Shown: piece after piece, positions 50,309 to 57,831 of the stretch | Layout of the letters: each line of letters opens with the position of its first letter | How positions within the stretch are numbered: the stretch's first letter is position 1 | Source: Yanghanlia sp047501535 | GTDB lineage: Bacteria > Pseudomonadota > Gammaproteobacteria > Burkholderiales > Burkholderiaceae_B | Direction: 5' to 3' | DNA length: 64,000 nt | NCBI RefSeq assembly: GCF_047501535.1 | Contig: NZ_JAZDRJ010000002.1 | Location: 248,001-312,000, forward strand | Notes under the pieces: model-generated | Told to the model about the DNA's origin: nothing | What the model saw: the letters and a program-made list of their open reading frames with translations, nothing else | The model's database searches: none | Position numbers and translations under genes: made by a program

Positions 50309-50932
50309 TTAGCGCGAGTAAAGTTCGACGATCATGGACTCGTCAACGTCGCGAGCAACGTCGGCGCGGTCCGGAACCTGCTTGAAGGTGCCTTCGAGCT
50401 TGTTGGTGTCGACTTCAACCCACTGCGGCAGGCCTTGACCCGTCGCCAGCTCAAGGGATTCCTTGATGCGCAGCTGACCTTTGGCCTTCTCGCGGATGGA
50501 AACGACATCGCCGGCGTTGACCAGCATGGAAGCGATATCGGCGGTACGGCCGTTCACTTCGATGGAGCGGTGGTTAACCAACTGACGCGCTTCTGCGCGT
50601 GTGGAACCAAAGCCCATGCGGTACACGACGTTGTCCAGACGCTGTTCGAGCAACTGGATGAGGATCTCACCTGTGTTGCCACGACGGCGCTCGGCTTCGA
50701 CGAAGTACTTACGGAACTGCTTTTCCAGCACGCCGTACATACGCTTCAGTTTTTGCTTTTCACGCAGCTGCAGACCGAAGTCGGAAGTGCGCGAACCAGA
50801 CGTGCGGCCGTGCTGACCCGGCTTGGATTCAAATTTGCACTTGGAATCCAGCGAACGACGGGCGCTCTTCAGAAAGAGATCGGTACCCTCGCGACGCGAG
50901 AGTTTGCATTTGGGACCAATATAACGTGCCAA
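50309..50932 (-). CDS. rpsD: 30S ribosomal protein S4
   Basis: 207 residues; MARYIGPKCKLSRREGTDLFL and the S4 RNA-binding region RLDNVVYRMGFGSTRAEARQLVNH. Binds 16S rRNA early in assembly and, in E. coli, represses the alpha operon translationally. Eleven bases after rpsK. Confidence 0.98.
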   Translation of the reverse strand: MARYIGPKCKLSRREGTDLFLKSARRSLDSKCKFESKPGQHGRTSGSRTSDFGLQLREKQKLKRMYGVLEKQFRKYFVEAERRRGNTGEILIQLLEQRLDNVVYRMGFGSTRAEARQLVNHRSIEVNGRTADIASMLVNAGDVVSIREKAKGQLRIKESLELATGQGLPQWVEVDTNKLEGTFKQVPDRADVARDVDESMIVELYSR

Positions 50933-50943
50933 GATTCTTCCCC

Positions 50944-51342
50944 TTAAATGCGACGACGCTTGGGCGGACGGCAGCCGTTATGCGGCACAGGCGTCACGTC
51001 GGAAATACTGGTGATCTTGATGCCCAGTGCGTTCAGCGAGCGAATGGAAGATTCGCGGCCGGGGCCGGGGCCCTTGACACGGACGTCGAGCGTCTTGATA
51101 CCGTATTCCATAGCCTGGCGACCGGCCTGTTCTGCAGCAACCTGCGCCGCGAACGGCGTGGATTTCCGCGAGCCCTTGAAGCCAGCGCCACCAGCAGTCG
51201 CCCACGACAGGGTGTTGCCCTGACGGTCGGTGATGGTGATGATAGTGTTGTTGAAAGAAGCGTGGACGTTGGCGATGCCGTCCGACACGTTCTTTTTGAC
51301 TTTTTTGCGTACGCGCGAGGCGCCGCCAGTAGCTTTTGCCAT
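50944..51342 (-). CDS. rpsK: 30S ribosomal protein S11
   Basis: 132 residues; NVSDGIANVHASFNNTIITITDRQGNTLSWATAGGAGFKGSRKSTPFAAQVAAE and the C-terminal PHNGCRPPKRRRI are typical. Forms the platform of the 30S subunit. Between rpsM and rpsD. Confidence 0.98.
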   Translation of the reverse strand: MAKATGGASRVRKKVKKNVSDGIANVHASFNNTIITITDRQGNTLSWATAGGAGFKGSRKSTPFAAQVAAEQAGRQAMEYGIKTLDVRVKGPGPGRESSIRSLNALGIKITSISDVTPVPHNGCRPPKRRRI

Positions 51343-51357
51343 CGTGATAGTCCTTGA

Positions 51358-51723
51358 TTATTTCTTCAGGGATGCGGCAGCGCGGCGCGGACCCTTGCGA
51401 GTACGAGCGTTGGTGCGAGTGCGCTGACCGTGAACCGGCAGACCGCGACGGTGGCGCATGCCACGGTAGGTTCCCAGATCGACCAGACGCTTGATCGACA
51501 GTTGCACTTCACGTCGCAGGTCGCCCTCGACCATGAATGTGCCAATTTGATCGCGAATGCGCTCAAGCTCACCGTCGGTCAGGTCCTTGACCTTTTTGGA
51601 ATATTCGACACCTGCAGCGTCGCAGATTTTGCGCGCACGGGTACGACCAATACCAAAGATCGCGGTAAGTCCGATTTCGGCGTGTTGATGCGGCGGAATG
51701 TTAATGCCAGCAATACGGGCCAT
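51358..51723 (-). CDS. rpsM: 30S ribosomal protein S13
   Basis: 121 residues; MARIAGINIPPHQHAEIGLTAIFGIGRTRA start and the basic C-terminus RTRTNARTRKGPRR. Lies at the 30S head and contacts the 50S subunit. First gene of the alpha part, following rpmJ. Confidence 0.98.
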   Translation of the reverse strand: MARIAGINIPPHQHAEIGLTAIFGIGRTRARKICDAAGVEYSKKVKDLTDGELERIRDQIGTFMVEGDLRREVQLSIKRLVDLGTYRGMRHRRGLPVHGQRTRTNARTRKGPRRAAASLKK

Positions 51724-51758
51724 GACTTTTCCTTGTTAAATCCGTTGCGTTGCGGTGA

Positions 51759-51872
51759 TTAGCCTTGACGCTGCTTGTGACGCGGGTCGGTGCAGATAAC
51801 ACGCACCACGCCGTGACGTTTGATGATCTTGCAGTTGCGGCAAACCCGCTTTACCGATGCCATTACCTTCAT
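51759..51872 (-). CDS. rpmJ: 50S ribosomal protein L36
   Basis: 37 residues, found by translating the gap between rpsM and infA: MKVMASVKRVCRNCK, then IIKRHGVVRVICTDPRHKQRQG. The zinc ribbon CxxC...C...H is complete, so this is the zinc-binding (C+) form. Order secY-infA-rpmJ-rpsM is as expected. Confidence 0.95.
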   Translation of the reverse strand: MKVMASVKRVCRNCKIIKRHGVVRVICTDPRHKQRQG

Positions 51873-51904
51873 GGTTGACTCCTAGTTTCCTGTAACCGGA
51901 CCGC

Positions 51905-52123
51905 CTACTTCGAGCGGAAAACAATTCTTGCGCGGGAAAGATCATAGGGCGTGAGCTCTACTGTGACCTTGTCGCCCGGCAGAATCCGGATGTAATGCAT
52001 GCGCATCTTGCCGGAGATATGGCCCAATACAATGTGACCATTTTCAAGCTTGACGCGGAAAGTTGCGTTTGGGAGGTTTTCAAGCACCTCACCCTGCATC
52101 TGAATGACGTCGTCTTTTGCCAT
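51905..52123 (-). CDS. infA: Translation initiation factor IF-1
   Basis: 72 residues, single OB fold: MAKDDVIQMQGEVLENLPNATFRV and the KMRMHYIRILPGDKVTVELTPYDL stretch. Binds the ribosomal A site during initiation. Between secY and rpmJ. Confidence 0.98.
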   Translation of the reverse strand: MAKDDVIQMQGEVLENLPNATFRVKLENGHIVLGHISGKMRMHYIRILPGDKVTVELTPYDLSRARIVFRSK

Positions 52124-52129
52124 TTTCTT

Positions 52130-53455
52130 CTACCGCATAGGCAGGCCCGCGCCCTTGAAGTTAGCCTTCTTGAGCAACGAGTCGTATTGGTGAGACATCA
52201 TGTAGGCCTGAGCCTGGGACATGAAGTCGATTGTGACCACCACGATGATCAGCAGCGAAGTGCCACCAAAGTAAAACGGCACGTTCCAGCGCATCTGCAT
52301 GAACTCGGGCAACAAACACACGAGCGTAATGTAGATAGAACCGGCCAGGGTCAGACGCATCAGAATCTTGTCGATATAGCGTGCGGTCTGCTCACCCGGA
52401 CGAATACCCGGAACGAAGGCTCCACTTTTCTTCAGGTTATCTGCCGTCTCGCGGCTGTTGAACACCAAAGCCGTGTAGAAGAAACAGAAGAAAATGATAA
52501 GAGCCGAAAACAGCGTGACGTACAGCGGTTGGTGCGGCGCAAGCGCAGCAGCCAGGTCGCTCATCCAACGCATGCTGGGGTTGGCGGAAAACCAGCTCGT
52601 CACGGTTGCGGGCAACAGAATGATCGAGGAGGCGAAGATCGGCGGGATCACGCCGGCCATATTCACCTTCAACGGCAGGTGGGACGATTGCCCGCCGTAG
52701 ATCTTGTTGCCTACCTGACGCTTGGCGTAGTTCACCGTAATACGGCGCTGGCCACGCTCGACGAACACCACGAGATACGTGACGCCCACCACGAGAACCA
52801 GAACGAACAACGCCGACAGCACGGACATGGAATCGGTGCGAACCAGATCCAACATGCCTCCCAACGCACTGGGCAAGCCAGCCACGATCCCCGCGAAGAT
52901 GAGAATGGAAATCCCATTACCCATACCTCGTTCGGTGATCTGCTCACCCAGCCACATGAGGAACATCGTGCCGGTTACCAGCGAGACGATAGTGGTAAAG
53001 CGAAACAGCAGACCCGGGTCGATCACCAGCCCCGGTTGGGACTCAAGCGCCACCGAAATGCCTACGGCCTGTACGAGCGCCAGCACCACGGTGAAATAAC
53101 GCGTGTACTGCGTGATCTTGCGGCGACCGGATTCGCCTTCCTTCTTGATTGCCTCAAGGGTGGGCACCACCACAGCCATCAACTGCATGATGATGGATGC
53201 TGAGATGTAGGGCATGATGCCCAACGCCAGCACGGAAAACCGCTCCAGTGCGCCACCTGAGAACATGTTGAACATGCCCAGGATACCGCCCGAATTCTGT
53301 TGGAACAGATCGGACAACGCATCGGGGTTGATTCCCGGCACCGGAATGTGGGTGCCCATGCGATAGACCACCAGGGCGAGAATCAGGAACACGATACGGC
53401 GCTTGAGATCGCCGTATCGGGGCCCGGATTTGCTCATTGCCTGTGCTTTAGCCAC
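52130..53455 (-). CDS. secY: Protein translocase subunit SecY
   Basis: 441 residues, ten membrane segments; TSWFSANPSMRW, GMGNGISILIFAGIVAGLPS and PGIRPGEQTARYI are conserved. It forms the Sec channel. The start is GTG at 53455 (MAKAQAMSKSGPRYGDLKRR), supported by a GAGGGG ribosome site; ATG 53437 is the alternative. Confidence 0.97.
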   Translation of the reverse strand: MAKAQAMSKSGPRYGDLKRRIVFLILALVVYRMGTHIPVPGINPDALSDLFQQNSGGILGMFNMFSGGALERFSVLALGIMPYISASIIMQLMAVVVPTLEAIKKEGESGRRKITQYTRYFTVVLALVQAVGISVALESQPGLVIDPGLLFRFTTIVSLVTGTMFLMWLGEQITERGMGNGISILIFAGIVAGLPSALGGMLDLVRTDSMSVLSALFVLVLVVGVTYLVVFVERGQRRITVNYAKRQVGNKIYGGQSSHLPLKVNMAGVIPPIFASSIILLPATVTSWFSANPSMRWMSDLAAALAPHQPLYVTLFSALIIFFCFFYTALVFNSRETADNLKKSGAFVPGIRPGEQTARYIDKILMRLTLAGSIYITLVCLLPEFMQMRWNVPFYFGGTSLLIIVVVTIDFMSQAQAYMMSHQYDSLLKKANFKGAGLPMR

Positions 53456-53469
53456 CGTCGCCCCTCAAT

Positions 53470-53910
53470 TTAAGCCAGCGAGCCGCCGGCTGCTTCGATT
53501 GCAGCGCGCGCGCCAGCTGTCGCGGTGACACCCTTGAGGGTGACTTTGCGAGAGAGTTCGCCGGATTTGATGACCTTGGCATAGCGAACTGCCTGGCCGA
53601 CCACGCCAGCCTGCTTGAGAACCTGGACGTCGATTTCGTCGACGGGCAGGCGCTCAAGATCGGACAAGCGCACTTCTGCGTAGAGATGTTGACCGAGCGG
53701 CGTGAAGCCACGTTTGGGCAAGCGGCGCTGCAAAGGCATCTGACCGCCTTCAAAGCCCACTTTATGGAAGCCGCCGGAGCGGGACTTCTGACCCTTGTGA
53801 CCACGGCCACCGGTCTTACCCAGACCGGAGCCAATACCGCGACCAAGACGGCGGCGGGCGCGTTTGCTGCCCTCTGCCGGCTTCAGCGTATTGAGTTGAG
53901 TTTCAGACAT
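53470..53910 (-). CDS. rplO: 50S ribosomal protein L15
   Basis: 146 residues; MSETQLNTLKPAEGSKRARRRLGRGIGSGLGKTGGRGHKGQKSR is the glycine/arginine-rich L15 N-terminus. Late 50S assembly protein. Between rpmD and secY. Confidence 0.97.
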   Translation of the reverse strand: MSETQLNTLKPAEGSKRARRRLGRGIGSGLGKTGGRGHKGQKSRSGGFHKVGFEGGQMPLQRRLPKRGFTPLGQHLYAEVRLSDLERLPVDEIDVQVLKQAGVVGQAVRYAKVIKSGELSRKVTLKGVTATAGARAAIEAAGGSLA

Positions 53911-53920
53911 GCTGATTCCT

Positions 53921-54106
53921 TTAGGCTTCCGAAACAGTAACGAGGTAATCCACCTTGCGGATCATGCCTCGTACTTCGGGCGTGTCGACCAATACACGGC
54001 TGCTGTTCAGACGACCCAAGCCCAGACCACGCACGGTAGCGCGATGCTCTTTCTTGGTGCCGATAACTGAACGCACGAGCGTAACCTTGATTTGCTTCTG
54101 TGCCAT
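53921..54106 (-). CDS. rpmD: 50S ribosomal protein L30
   Basis: 61 residues; KVTLVRSVIGTKKEHRATVRGLGLGRLNSSRVLVDTPEVRGMIRKV covers the whole L30 fold. Three bases after rpsE. Confidence 0.97.
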   Translation of the reverse strand: MAQKQIKVTLVRSVIGTKKEHRATVRGLGLGRLNSSRVLVDTPEVRGMIRKVDYLVTVSEA

Positions 54107-54109
54107 GAC

Positions 54110-54628
54110 TTACCCCAGGATGTCTTCCACCGACTTGCCACGCTTGGCGGCGACTTCGGCGGGAGTAGAGCAGGCGCGCAGACCGTTAAGCGTTGCGCGG
54201 ACCATGTTGTAGGGATTGCGGGAGCCCAGACTCTTGGCGACGACGTTGCGAACGCCCATCACTTCAAAGATGGCGCGCATCGGGCCGCCGGCGATTACGC
54301 CAGTACCTTCAGCAGCGGGCGAGATCAGCACTGTCGAAGCGCCGTGCTTGCCAACCACTGCGTGATGCAGAGTGCCATTCTTAAGAGGGACTTTAACCAG
54401 GCCGCGGCGCGCTTGTTCCATGGCTTTTTGAACAGCCACAGGCACTTCACGAGCCTTGCCCTTGCCCATGCCGATGCGGCCATCGCCATCACCGACTACG
54501 GACAGCGCAGCAAAGGACATGGTGCGACCACCCTTGACCACCTTGCTGACGCGGTTAACGCCAATCATCTTTTCGCGCAGGCCGTCGTCTTCCTTCTCGG
54601 CGGCGTGCCTACCTTGTGCTTTAGCCAT
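54110..54628 (-). CDS. rpsE: 30S ribosomal protein S5
   Basis: 172 residues; double-stranded RNA-binding part (LREKMIGVNRVSKVVKGGRTMSFAALSVVGD) and C-terminal fold. Important for decoding accuracy and for the mRNA entry helicase. Confidence 0.98.
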   Translation of the reverse strand: MAKAQGRHAAEKEDDGLREKMIGVNRVSKVVKGGRTMSFAALSVVGDGDGRIGMGKGKAREVPVAVQKAMEQARRGLVKVPLKNGTLHHAVVGKHGASTVLISPAAEGTGVIAGGPMRAIFEVMGVRNVVAKSLGSRNPYNMVRATLNGLRACSTPAEVAAKRGKSVEDILG

Positions 54629-54643
54629 TTGACGATTCCTTGC

Positions 54644-55009
54644 TTAGAATTTCAGACCGGCTTCACGCGCGGCCTCGGCCAGCGCCTTGACACGGCCATG
54701 GTAACGGAAACCCGAACGGTCGAATGCGACCTGCTCGATGCCGGCAGCCTTGGCCTTCTCGGCCACGCGCTTGCCAACCAAACCAGCGGCGGCAACATTG
54801 GCCCCGCTGACATTCTGGCTTGCCAGCTCTTTGCGCACTTCGGGCTCCAGCGTGGAAGCGCTGAGGAGCACACGATCGCCTTCCGGCGAAATGATGCTTG
54901 CGTAAATGTGCGTGTTCGACCGGTGAACCGACAGGCGATGTACGCGCAGTTCGGAAATCTTCCGGCGAGTGGCAACCGCACGACGCAAACGGGATGTTTT
55001 CTTGTCCAT
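54644..55009 (-). CDS. rplR: 50S ribosomal protein L18
   Basis: 121 residues; RLRRAVATRRKISELRVHRLSVHRSNTHIYASIIS and the C-terminal FDRSGFRYHGRVKALAEAAREAGLKF bind 5S rRNA. Confidence 0.98.
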   Translation of the reverse strand: MDKKTSRLRRAVATRRKISELRVHRLSVHRSNTHIYASIISPEGDRVLLSASTLEPEVRKELASQNVSGANVAAAGLVGKRVAEKAKAAGIEQVAFDRSGFRYHGRVKALAEAAREAGLKF

Positions 55010-55030
55010 AATTCGTCCTTGCCTGCGCGC

Positions 55031-55564
55031 TTACTTCTTCTTGGTTTCTTTGATGATGACGCGTTCGTCGGCATAACGCACACCTTTGCCCTTGTAGGGC
55101 TCGGGCTTGCGGTAAGCGCGAATCTTAGCAGCCACCTCGCCAACAACCTGCTTGTCGGAACCCTTGATGACGATTTCCGTCTGGCTGGGGCATTCCGCCT
55201 TCACGCCAGCGGGCAGCTTGTGCACGATGTCGTGGGAGAAACCGAGTTGCAGTTTGATGGCATCGCCCTGAACCTGTGCGCGGAAACCCACGCCAACCAG
55301 GTTAAGACGACGTTCAAAACCAGTGCTGACGCCGGTGACCATATTGTTCACCAGTGCGCGCATCGTGCCCGACATGGCTTTAGCCTGGCGGGAATCGTTG
55401 GCAACAGCAAATGTAAGCTGGTTATCTTCCTGACGGACGAGTACGTCGCCGGTCAGTTCTTGTGTGAGGCTACCCAGGGGACCTTTCACCACGATCTGGC
55501 CAGCGCTGATCGTAGCTTCGACGCCTTTGGGCAGCTCGACGGGATACTTGGCTATGCGAGACAT
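55031..55564 (-). CDS. rplF: 50S ribosomal protein L6
   Basis: 177 residues; MSRIAKYPVELPKGVEATIS and the rRNA-binding ending PEPYKGKGVRYADERVIIKETKKK. Lies near the factor-binding site of the 50S subunit. Confidence 0.98.
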   Translation of the reverse strand: MSRIAKYPVELPKGVEATISAGQIVVKGPLGSLTQELTGDVLVRQEDNQLTFAVANDSRQAKAMSGTMRALVNNMVTGVSTGFERRLNLVGVGFRAQVQGDAIKLQLGFSHDIVHKLPAGVKAECPSQTEIVIKGSDKQVVGEVAAKIRAYRKPEPYKGKGVRYADERVIIKETKKK

Positions 55565-55577
55565 TTTAATAATCTCC

Positions 55578-55973
55578 TTAGGCCACGTAGCACAGTACTT
55601 CGCCGCCTACGCCAGTGGCGCGGGCCTTGCGATCGGTCATGACGCCACGCGGGGTGGACACAATGGCCACACCGAGGCCGTTCATGACTTGAGGAATGGC
55701 CTTGGCGCCCTTGTAGACGCGCAGACCGGGACGCGAGACGCGGTCGATGCGCTCGATCACGGGTTGACCAGCGTAGTACTTCAGAGTGATTTCGAGTTCA
55801 GGCTTGGCCTGTTCGCTGTTGACCTTGAAGTCTTCAATGTAGCCTTCGTCCTTCAGCACAGCAGCAATTGCTGCTTTTAGCTTGGAGGAGGGCATGGTGA
55901 CCGACGTTTTGTTGACTTGCTGCGCGTTGCGCACGCGGGTCAACATGTCGGCGATGGGATCGCTCATGCTCAT
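55578..55973 (-). CDS. rpsH: 30S ribosomal protein S8
   Basis: 131 residues; MSMSDPIADMLTRVRNAQQV and C-terminal VSTPRGVMTDRKARATGVGGEVLCYVA. The first of two in-frame ATGs has the better-spaced GGAGA ribosome site. S8 is the translational repressor of the spc operon in E. coli. Confidence 0.98.
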   Translation of the reverse strand: MSMSDPIADMLTRVRNAQQVNKTSVTMPSSKLKAAIAAVLKDEGYIEDFKVNSEQAKPELEITLKYYAGQPVIERIDRVSRPGLRVYKGAKAIPQVMNGLGVAIVSTPRGVMTDRKARATGVGGEVLCYVA

Positions 55974-55983
55974 TATGTATCTC

Positions 55984-56289
55984 CTACCAGCTGGCCTTGG
56001 TCATGCCGGGAACCTCGCCACGCAGCGCCATTTCGCGCAGCTTGTGACGGGTCAAACCGAACTTGCTGTAAACACCGCGCGGACGGCCGGTAACCAGGCA
56101 GCGGTTACGCTGACGGGTCGGGCTGGAATTGCGCGGCAGGGCTTGCAGTGCAAGACGAGCCTCGTAGCGTTCTTCGTCAGACTTGGACTGATCGTCGATA
56201 ATCGCCTTCAGGGCCGCACGCTTGGCAGCGTACTTTTCGGCCAGCTTGGCGCGCTTGATATCGCGATTGATGAGGGAAAGTTTTGCCAC
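55984..56289 (-). CDS. rpsN: 30S ribosomal protein S14 (zinc-free form)
   Basis: 101 residues; MAKLSLINRDIKRAKLAEKYAAKRAALKAII and RNRCLVTGRPRGVYSKFGLTRHKLREMA. The long form without the zinc CxxC pairs, usual in proteobacteria. Confidence 0.98.
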   Translation of the reverse strand: MAKLSLINRDIKRAKLAEKYAAKRAALKAIIDDQSKSDEERYEARLALQALPRNSSPTRQRNRCLVTGRPRGVYSKFGLTRHKLREMALRGEVPGMTKASW

Positions 56290-56300
56290 GTCATCGCCCC

Positions 56301-56840
56301 TTAGTTGCGGAACGGGAAGTTGAAGGCGGACAGCAGTGCCTTGGCTTCCTCGTCGGTCTTGGCGCTGGTGGTAATGCTGATATTCATACCACGGACAGCG
56401 TCGATCTTGTCGTATTCGATTTCGGGAAAGATGATCTGTTCCTTCACACCGATGTTGTAGTTGCCACGGCCATCGAAAGCACGGCCGGACACACCACGGA
56501 AGTCGCGCACACGCGGCAGAGCCACGGCGACCAGACGATCAAGAAACTCGTACATGCGACGGCCGCGCAGGGTAACCATGCAACCGATCGGGTAGTTATC
56601 GCGAATCTTGAAGCCTGCAATGGACTTCTTGGTCTTGGTGATGACCGGCTTCTGGCCGGCGATTTTGGTCATGTCGCCAACGGCGTGCTCAATGACCTTT
56701 TTATCGGCCACCGCCTCAGACACACCCATGTTCAGGGTGATCTTGGTAATGCGGGGCACTTCCATCACGCTTTTGTAGCCAAACTTGGCTTGCAGGTCGG
56801 CAACGACCTTGCTGCGGTACAACTCTTGTAAACGAGCCAT
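56301..56840 (-). CDS. rplE: 50S ribosomal protein L5
   Basis: 179 residues; MARLQELYRSKVVADLQAKFGYKSVMEVPRI and DAVRGMNISITTSAKTDEEAKALL. Binds 5S rRNA and forms an intersubunit bridge. Confidence 0.98.
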   Translation of the reverse strand: MARLQELYRSKVVADLQAKFGYKSVMEVPRITKITLNMGVSEAVADKKVIEHAVGDMTKIAGQKPVITKTKKSIAGFKIRDNYPIGCMVTLRGRRMYEFLDRLVAVALPRVRDFRGVSGRAFDGRGNYNIGVKEQIIFPEIEYDKIDAVRGMNISITTSAKTDEEAKALLSAFNFPFRN

Positions 56841-56853
56841 GTTTTATCGCCCC

Positions 56854-57174
56854 TTACGCCTTCGCGCCAACGACAGCGCCGTTGGAGCGGAATATACGGA
56901 CTTTCTTGCCATCGACAACCTGCACGCCGACGCGGTCGCCCTTGCCCGTTTCCGGGTTGAATAGCGCCACATTGGAAATGTGGATAGGCATGGTTTTGTC
57001 GATGATGCCGCCGGGAGTGCCAGCCATGGGGTTACCCTTGACGTGCTTCTTGACGACATTGATGCCTTCGACCAGAACGTGGTCGGCATCAACGCGGCGC
57101 AGCACCGTGCCACGGCGCTTTTTGTCGCGGCCAGTCAGTACGATGACTTCGTCGCCTTTACGGATTTTTTCCAT
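56854..57174 (-). CDS. rplX: 50S ribosomal protein L24
   Basis: 106 residues; KIRKGDEVIVLTGRDKKRRGTVLRR is the KOW motif. An assembly initiator of the 50S subunit. Confidence 0.98.
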   Translation of the reverse strand: MEKIRKGDEVIVLTGRDKKRRGTVLRRVDADHVLVEGINVVKKHVKGNPMAGTPGGIIDKTMPIHISNVALFNPETGKGDRVGVQVVDGKKVRIFRSNGAVVGAKA

Positions 57175-57184
57175 TTTGCGCTCC

Positions 57185-57553
57185 TTACAGCACTTCGGGA
57201 GCCAAGGACACGATCTTCATGAACTTCTCGGTACGCAATTCGCGCGTAACCGGTCCGAAGATACGAGTGCCAATAGGTTCCAGCTTGGCGTTGAGCAACA
57301 CGGCGGCATTGCCACCGAACTTAATCAGCGAACCGTCTTTACGGCGAACGCCTTTAGCGGTACGAACCACTACTGCGTTGTAGATTTCGCCTTTTTTGAC
57401 GCGCCCGCGAGGTGCCGCTTCTTTAACTGTGACTTTGATGATGTCACCGATGGCGGCATAACGGCGCTTCGAGCCGCCCAGCACCTTGATGCACATGATA
57501 GAGCGTGCACCTGTGTTGTCGGCCACGTCGAGCGTGGTCTGCATTTGGATCAT
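57185..57553 (-). CDS. rplN: 50S ribosomal protein L14
   Basis: 122 residues; MIQMQTTLDVADNTGARSIMCIKVLGGSKRRYAAIGDIIKVTVKEA is invariant L14. It is the first ribosomal gene here: rpsQ, its usual upstream partner, is not adjacent. A promoter with 17-base spacing lies about 175 bases upstream. Confidence 0.98.
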   Translation of the reverse strand: MIQMQTTLDVADNTGARSIMCIKVLGGSKRRYAAIGDIIKVTVKEAAPRGRVKKGEIYNAVVVRTAKGVRRKDGSLIKFGGNAAVLLNAKLEPIGTRIFGPVTRELRTEKFMKIVSLAPEVL

Positions 57554-57640
57554 GATTTTTCCTGTTCCAACTTAGTCGCGATGCGCCACCACCATTGATG
57601 ACGCCACGCAGCCAGTCTTGGTCCCGTCAGCTTGACCTGC

Positions 57641-57658
57641 CCGGGCCCAAGAGCCCGG
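57641..57658. other. Hairpin in the rplN leader
   Basis: CCGGGC-CCAAGA-GCCCGG lies in the predicted untranslated leader of the rplN operon, about 90 bases before the start codon. It is possibly part of a regulatory leader. Confidence 0.4.
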
Positions 57659-57728
57659 CCCGGCAAAGCCTGGGTTGAAATTATTGCCCGCGCACCATAA
57701 AAAGTACGCACCTAAAGGCAAGACGCTA

Positions 57729-57757
57729 ATAATAGCTCGATTTATGCCGGATAGCAA
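57729..57757 (-). promoter_or_regulatory. Promoter of the rplN-led ribosomal operon
   Basis: On the minus strand TTGCTA (57752-57757), a 17-base spacer and TATTAT (57729-57734). The -10 matches five of six positions and the -35 four. It lies between lapD and rplN and would give a leader of about 165 bases. Confidence 0.65.
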
Positions 57758-57786
57758 TAGTTTTGCAACGATAACCGAATACTGAC

Positions 57787-57820
57787 GTTGCGGCCCCGCA
57801 ACCGGAACAGCTTCGGTTGC
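57787..57820. other. Overlapping inverted repeats downstream of lapD
   Basis: GTTGCGG-CC-CCGCAAC (57787-57802) and GCAACCG...CGGTTGC (57798-57820) are mutually exclusive hairpins 12 bases after the lapD stop on the minus strand. No U-tract follows, so it would be a weak or Rho-dependent stop before the rplN promoter. Confidence 0.4.
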
Positions 57821-57831
57821 GTACCGCTCAT

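Noticed and set aside
54092..55642. 516-codon plus-strand open frame
   Set aside because: It runs antisense through rpsE, rplR and rplF, which are certain genes; composition is typical of a shadow frame.
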